64,000 nt of DNA from Thermochaetoides thermophila DSM 1495 (lineage: Eukaryota > Ascomycota > Sordariomycetes > Sordariales > Chaetomiaceae): assembly GCF_000221225.1 (NCBI RefSeq), contig NW_006383034.1:2666001-2730000 (forward strand), written 5' to 3'. Position 1 is the stretch's first letter; each line of letters begins with the position of its first letter. Below are positions 58,610 through 64,000 of the stretch, in pieces. The notes under the pieces were generated by a model. It did no database searches and was not told where the DNA came from. It saw nothing but the letters and a program-made list of their open reading frames with translations. The translations under genes were made by a program, and so were the position numbers.

Positions 58610-61600
58610 TTAAGACTGCGATGAACTGTCTGAGGTGTACTTGGCGAACCTGCTTTTCTTCTGCAAATTGACAATGTTCTGCATAATTTTTGAATGTTAA
58701 TTCTCCCGAACAGTTGAAATAAGGATGAAATCGACAGAGAAAGGTGACAGTGACTGACCTCTTCCACGGAGTCCTGGACATTGTAACGGACCACCGTCAC
58801 AGATCGAGTCTGACCCATACGCGCCGCTCTTGCAATGGCCTGCTCTTCAACAGCTGGATTCCACTGTGGTTCAACGATAGGACATAGTTTACCATCGTGA
58901 GGGTAAGGCTGAGAAGCTGGAGTCAATAAAATCGGTGAGGATATCATCATATCTCCGGGCTGAGTACTCACCCAACAGCACCACTCTGTACTGTCATGAG
59001 CAGTACGTGCACATCACCCTTTGAAATTTTCAACAATTTGGAATTCTTGGGTGAGAGAGACATTTCCATATATGCGCAGGTATAGGATCCCTTTTGCTGA
59101 TGATTGATGCCCTGACAGGTCCAGTGTTGCCGTCCAGGATGAAAAGACTGTATTAGCAGTGGAAAATATCAGTCATGTGAATTAGTTGCTTTCTCAGTGT
59201 TTGTAATGGTCGTGACTTACCTTTTGGATCTAGGCTCGACATTCTCGGGGCGACCTAGATTTTCTTAACTTTTTTTTTTTTTTTTTTTTGGGATTCCTGG
59301 TGCGGGACGTGACCAAGTTGGCAGAGAACCTGAGTTCAATCTTTCCTGTGGCGGCAACATTCCTGGGTTTTTATGAGAGGCCTGAAATATTGTGGACAAA
59401 CATTGGTCTGAGATAAGAGATCCATGTTCTCTATTATCTGCACCATTGCACATATCACAGCCTTCGGTGCTCATCGATAGTGACTCAGATCTAGGAGATG
59501 CTTTTCCTGATAAAAGACTCTCGACGTTCCGTTGTTTCAGAGTCTTCGAAGGCTCATTATTGTGGCAAAAAGTATCTATCCTGTCCTCCCTTCTTTTTGC
59601 CCGAAACATTGAAATTGACTGTATCGTCAATGACACGCCGGCATTGTTTCATAACCTCGTTATATAAAGCTTGCTTGCAGGTGAAGATCAACAAACTGTT
59701 GTTCTAGCTTTGGAAGATTCAAATAAGTCACATCCCTGAGCAGACAGATAGTTGCCAAAAGCTGTTGGAGCATACTGCTATCGAAAGTTTTCTCAAGAAG
59801 GTTCTTGATACAGTTACGGAAAATGGCTAATGATGCGAAAGGCAGGAAGTGACAAAAAAAATAAAAAGTAAGACAAGGTCATCGAGACTGTTTTGTATGG
59901 GTATTCTTATAAGTACTTAACGACAAGCTGAGATTAAATCCACAGCTGCCTTGAACTGAAGGGTGCTTCAATTCCGAATCCAATGGGCTATTCAGTTAAT
60001 GGTTTATATCCGTGCATCTACTCATTTTATGCTTAGCACTGACCTTCACCGACAACTCTGTGCCACTCTATGTGGTATAACACCCTCTGTTTTTGTACTG
60101 GGAAGTTAATACACCATATGCTGTCAACACAATATCGCAAATTGAGAGATCAGCACTGGACTCTGGACGCCGAGAACCATGAAATCTGTAAATTTGAACG
60201 CTTCCAGGTTTAACATGCCTAAGTAAACATACAAGTTCTGGACTGTGTCTTTTCTCAACTCTAAACGAGCACATGGGAAAAGGAAAGTACTTGATTATCT
60301 CGGTGTACCAAACATCCATGTAACAGGTGACCTGGTCTGGTGCAGGCAGGGATCGACAATGGGTCAAATGGGTTAGATGATGGCCACTGACGATGTGGGG
60401 TGCACAGCGAAGTCAATTACTATGTGTAATGATCTTTCTTTGTCCTCAGTGTCCTTGTGTTAGGGAGAGGAAGAACCAAGTTTCATTTCCGGGCAGCTTC
60501 CTTTATAAAATCCTCATCATGCCTCGGCCATATGGCTCATTATTTGCGGTCATCCGGCTCTAGACATCTTCCGGGGTCAACTACGTATTTGTGCCGCTCA
60601 CAGCATCCTGTCTCTGGTGTCCCTTGTGTTGGCAGTCGGAGATATCCCTTTCCTTGGACTGCCGTGTTTATGTGACAATCCATGACCTCTATTGAATGGA
60701 CAGAGGTCATTTCTTATCAAATAATCTGCAGACAGACCAAGCATATATGGACTGAGTTCGCAACTACAAGCGTTGTTTTGATTGGTATGATATCTGTCTG
60801 ATGAACACCACTTTGTAACATCCCTGGAGCATTGATTGTCTTAACAATGTTTTTCCAAGCCCCATAACATCAGCAAGTCTTCCTGTTGCTGTGCATGGGG
60901 CATAATATTGAGAGCTAGACAATTCATCAATCTGCGCACATCTAACATGTAAAAGGACAGCGAAGATTCAATTGTACATATGTGGCAGTAGTTTAGTACA
61001 TACCGAAGCTTGGTGACCCCAGTAAAGTTCTTTGCCTAGCTTTAAGATAGCGCGGTCTTCCTTCAATAGTATAAAGCAAAGGGCGCTGTGCTGATGTCTG
61101 AGAGTAATTAGTAAGTTTCTGTTACAGCTAAATCAATGATATACACTCTTTCAGTGGTGCTATAGTTGTCTCAGGTTGATAGTGCTCCTTGTATATATCG
61201 CGCGATGTATCGCACCCAGGAATCATCTCAACTCTGTGAAGTGGTTCGAGAGTACTTTCAGTCTTTTCAGGAACTACTCGGGCTGACCCTTCATCTTCCA
61301 TCACTCAAACTAGATCTATCGGGTTGCGCAACTAACCGCCATGGCCAAGCAGTTGAGGGTTGAAGTAGCCTTTACAGTCGGCATGCACAAGGTATGGATG
61401 CTGCAGGACGGTCTTCCTCTTTGTGAGGATAACTCCAACCTTATCTGTCACAGCTAGGGAGCCATAGGTGTTAATTGACAGAGTCAGAATTTCTGTGCCG
61501 CGACCTGGACTGCGTTGAGGCTGTTTTCCTTTATCTGAAGCCAGAACACCTTGGAACCTGAGCTCTGCTATTGACCCGAGGCTGAGCAGCGCTTGACATG

Positions 61601-61742
61601 CTTCCTGCTCCAGATAACCAATCAATTCTGGATTCACATTGCTTTTGATCCTGTAGTGTTGGGCGTATTGAACAACATCGAAGACAACACAACGAGCATC
61701 AGCGGCAAGAAAAGCAGATGTCAATCTCATATTTTTTAACAA
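58610..61742 (-). pseudogene. Decayed SNF2 helicase gene of the Rad5/Rad16 type
   Basis: In order along the minus strand: an N-terminal region (61742-61332), an exon with DHQHSALCFILLKE (61097-61004), a Walker A remnant LADVMGLGKTL (near 60870), a motif-Ia-like KTTLVVAN in another frame, a stretch ending CDIVLTAYGVLTSQY (60367-60068), HIEWHRVVGEGQ in a shifted frame where DEAH is expected, IPIQNSLDDL and CLLRDVTYLNLPK, a C-x2-C pair near 59455, and a helicase C part with VFSSWTATLDLSGH, EPQWNPAVEEQAIARAARM and GQTRSVTVVRYN. The last intron joins to NMQNIVNLQKK. At least three frame changes, loss of DEAH and an A20 run argue for a dead gene. Domain order (SNF2, RING-like, helicase C) fits the Rad5/Rad16 class, which acts in repair and chromatin. 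Confidence 0.8.
59270..59289. repeat. Poly(T)20 tract inside the SNF2 relic
   Basis: Twenty T on the plus strand (A20 in the sense of the decayed helicase gene). It lies between the RING-like and helicase C remnants. Confidence 0.9.
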
Positions 61743-64000
61743 GGCCTTGACCCCGCAGATCTATCAAGATATTGTTAGTTGGGCACAGTGTTGTTGTGAT
61801 CACAGTGAATAGCAACTGAAGTAGTAGTCCTACAGAACCAAGGCACACAAATGGGAAACTGTCAAAATAACCATGTTTCGTCATTGACATCGCATTGCTG
61901 TTAGGGTTCCAATTGTATTTTGTTCCTGCAAGAGCATGGCTGGAACTGGATCCAATATCATTTCACTCAAGCTGGGGTGGGTTTTGGGTGGAATAAGCAT
62001 GGATTTTGAGACTTGTTATTGAAAATTGACTTGTTGGAAACACCTGTAGTGGGTGGAGGAGAGTGTTACTTGGAGATATCGAAGCTCGACGCTCTAGTTC
62101 ACCGTCTCCATGCCGCTTTGGATTAGTTATGCACTTATAAATCCTAAGAAAGTTGTTAAAGCCTTATTTTTATCATCGATTCATTATTTTGTTTGCGTTG
62201 AACATTAATGCTTCTGGGTGATGTTCTTAGAAAATGAAGTTCAAAATAGAGAAGTCTGACCAGTTGAGTAAGAGCTATAAGGCGCACACCTCTATTGTGT
62301 CACGACCAACAATAACTCTATCTGGGAGAGTAGCTTCCGTGCAACTCACTGATCGGAGTAGAAGGGAGTTCTGACACATCAAACTCGAATATCCACCCCC
62401 AACGACCGAACATTGGGAAAGTGTTCCTCAACACCCAAGGATGTTGACTCTCAACAGTCTGTGCTGTTGAGGAAGAAAGAAGGGAAGCAACAAGAGTGCA
62501 TGAGATGTATATAGGTTCCAAGTAGGGCCATCTGGCCCAAGAAACTTTCTAGTCAGCAATACAAACAGTTGCTTACCAACTGGTGACCACAACGGCCACT
62601 TTGGCTGTGGGAGAACTCCTGTCTCTCATTCCAGCAGCCTGGAAACCATTGAACTCATCTCAGGAGGTCTGTCTAGATTGTTACATATTGCAACTTGGTT
62701 TGCCCAATAGTGTACGGGGGGGGGCTGGGGCAGCTGCACCATATGGCAAGGCCGTGCGCCTTTTAACAGTTATGCTTATTCATTAGCGTTGTACTTGGGG
62801 AAAATAATAACAAGAGCTTTTGACAAATAATCGAGAATCCTGATAGCAAAAAGTTAGCGTGTGTGTATGTATATATGTATGTATATTTTTCGGCCACTAC
62901 TACGCTATCTAGGTCCTCGGGTCGTGTCCACGGCGATAGCAGACAATAGGTTGTTAAGTACATTGCGCAGAGAAAAACACCTCTTCTTTTTGGGAAAACC
63001 CCTCGCGGAGCTTGTGCCCACTGTTCCAGCTTGTCCGAGCGGGGAGGTGGTTGAGCTGGTCGAAGACCAGTTGAGTAGCTTGTGCCCCTGTAGTATTCTA
63101 AAACGGACCTTACTCTCACAGCGGCTCTGTTTTATCGCAATTGGTATGCTGTATGAGTGTCTCGGAGAAGTGTCCGTGAGCTGTTAAACTGCTCAACAAG
63201 CCGTTCTCTAATGGCTGGAATCTCTCACTCAACATCATAATACGCACCAAGGCTTTTCGGCTGAAAAAAATGAACAAACTATACGCATTTCTATCATGAG
63301 TCAGAGGAGTGGAATGTAGAAGAGATCTGCCCAGATTGTCTTACAATTCCACTAGATCCCCAGCGGGGGCATTTCAAGAAATTAAAGGCTTTGGCGAACA
63401 AGGAAGCCTTGAGGTTCAAGAAAAGTTTGAAGTACCAACGGTATTCGCAATGATATCTGCGTGAATGTGCTTGATAATACAAAAGGTGAAGTTATGCTGT
63501 ATCCACGTATGCCAAAGTGATATTCCTTCTAACTTGGCAGGTTATCAGGGATGTTCCTCTACACTAAAGTTCTCCTCAATCATCTTCTTAAACAATTATC
63601 ATTAGAAGACCTTGAACAAGAGCGAAGGGAAGAAAATTTCCCAAAAGGGCTGACTAGGTGTGCGTCAAGTTTATGAAAGTTTTATGGGGCTATTGCTGAC
63701 CAGGATAAGTCCGAACGAAACACAATAAATGTTTCAGAACGACAGGAGAATCGCTGAAAAGCTGGGAGAGCAATATTGAAACTTGTTCTGTCTGCAGATC
63801 TCCCTCTCTTTTGGAAAGAAATCCTAAGCTACTTCTGCATTGATGTAGCTACTGGCACGTCTAATCCCAAATCACGTCTCGTGTCATCTTGCAAGGCCAT
63901 CTGGTAGAGGTTATAAGAGCTGCTGGTCAAGACGGGCACATTATACAAGAAATATCTCGCTCCAAACTTATGGGACTCAAGGAGCAAATTGCCTCAGCCT
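61743..64000. other. AT-rich end of the window, no clear gene
   Basis: No intact gene is seen. A plus-strand stretch at about 63290-63452 has protein-like content (EEWNVEEICPDCLTIPLDPQ) but no extension on either side. A run of GGGG near 62716 and TATATGTATGTATAT near 62868 are simple-sequence patches. Confidence 0.4.

Overview
The window is nuclear DNA of a filamentous ascomycete (Pezizomycotina). Evidence: short introns of about 45-190 nt with GTRNGT donors, CTNAC-type branch sites and YAG acceptors; a tRNA with an intron after position 37; and gene families typical of this group (CFEM protein, DUF3112 7-TM protein, SomA/Flo8, GH125, Som1). The RACK1 protein reads closer to Sordariomycete than to Aspergillus sequences I remember, so a Sordariomycete is my best guess, not a proof. 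All exon models come from reading splice sites and protein families by eye.

Layout. 1-5.4 kb: the end of an unknown gene, a small LRGG/Cys-rich protein, a tRNA-Thr(CGU) and gene-poor DNA. 5.4-11.1 kb: a CFEM single-pass membrane protein, mitochondrial ribosomal protein uL22m (minus strand) and a 12-Cys secreted/membrane protein. 12.6-13.7 kb: a 7-TM DUF3112 protein. 15.2-20.5 kb: RACK1 with a U24-like snoRNA in an intron, TAF8, and an LRR-pseudokinase divergent from TAF8. 20.5-24.5 kb: no gene seen. 24.5-27.7 kb: a 1061-residue isochorismatase/AlkB/GST-like fusion. 28.9-33.3 kb: Cox9, Som1, a Rad51-like protein without a Walker A loop, and a GH125 mannosidase. 35.7-36.5 kb: a seven-CCHC zinc-knuckle protein with a 12-nt microexon and a break in its tail. 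39.5-41.5 kb: a two-TM protein with a long Arg/His/Glu-rich region. 43.5-46.0 kb: U5 snRNP 40K protein and TRAPP subunit Bet3 (9-nt microexon), divergent. 47.6-48.9 kb: an unknown protein. 53.7-56.5 kb: SomA/Flo8-type LisH regulator behind a long leader. 58.6-61.7 kb: remains of a Rad5/16-type SNF2 helicase. The last 2 kb hold no clear gene.

Most genes are housekeeping: translation (uL22m, RACK1, CCHC protein, tRNA, snoRNA), transcription (TAF8, SomA), splicing (U5-40K), secretion (Bet3) and mitochondria (Cox9, Som1, uL22m). Cox9 and Som1 are neighbours with linked biology, since Som1 supports the inner-membrane peptidase that matures Cox2. There is no secondary-metabolite cluster, intact transposon or CRISPR array. 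The least ordinary items are the isochorismatase-AlkB fusion, the intronic snoRNA, the two microexons, the A7 frame break in the zinc-knuckle gene, the pseudokinase and the decayed SNF2 gene.
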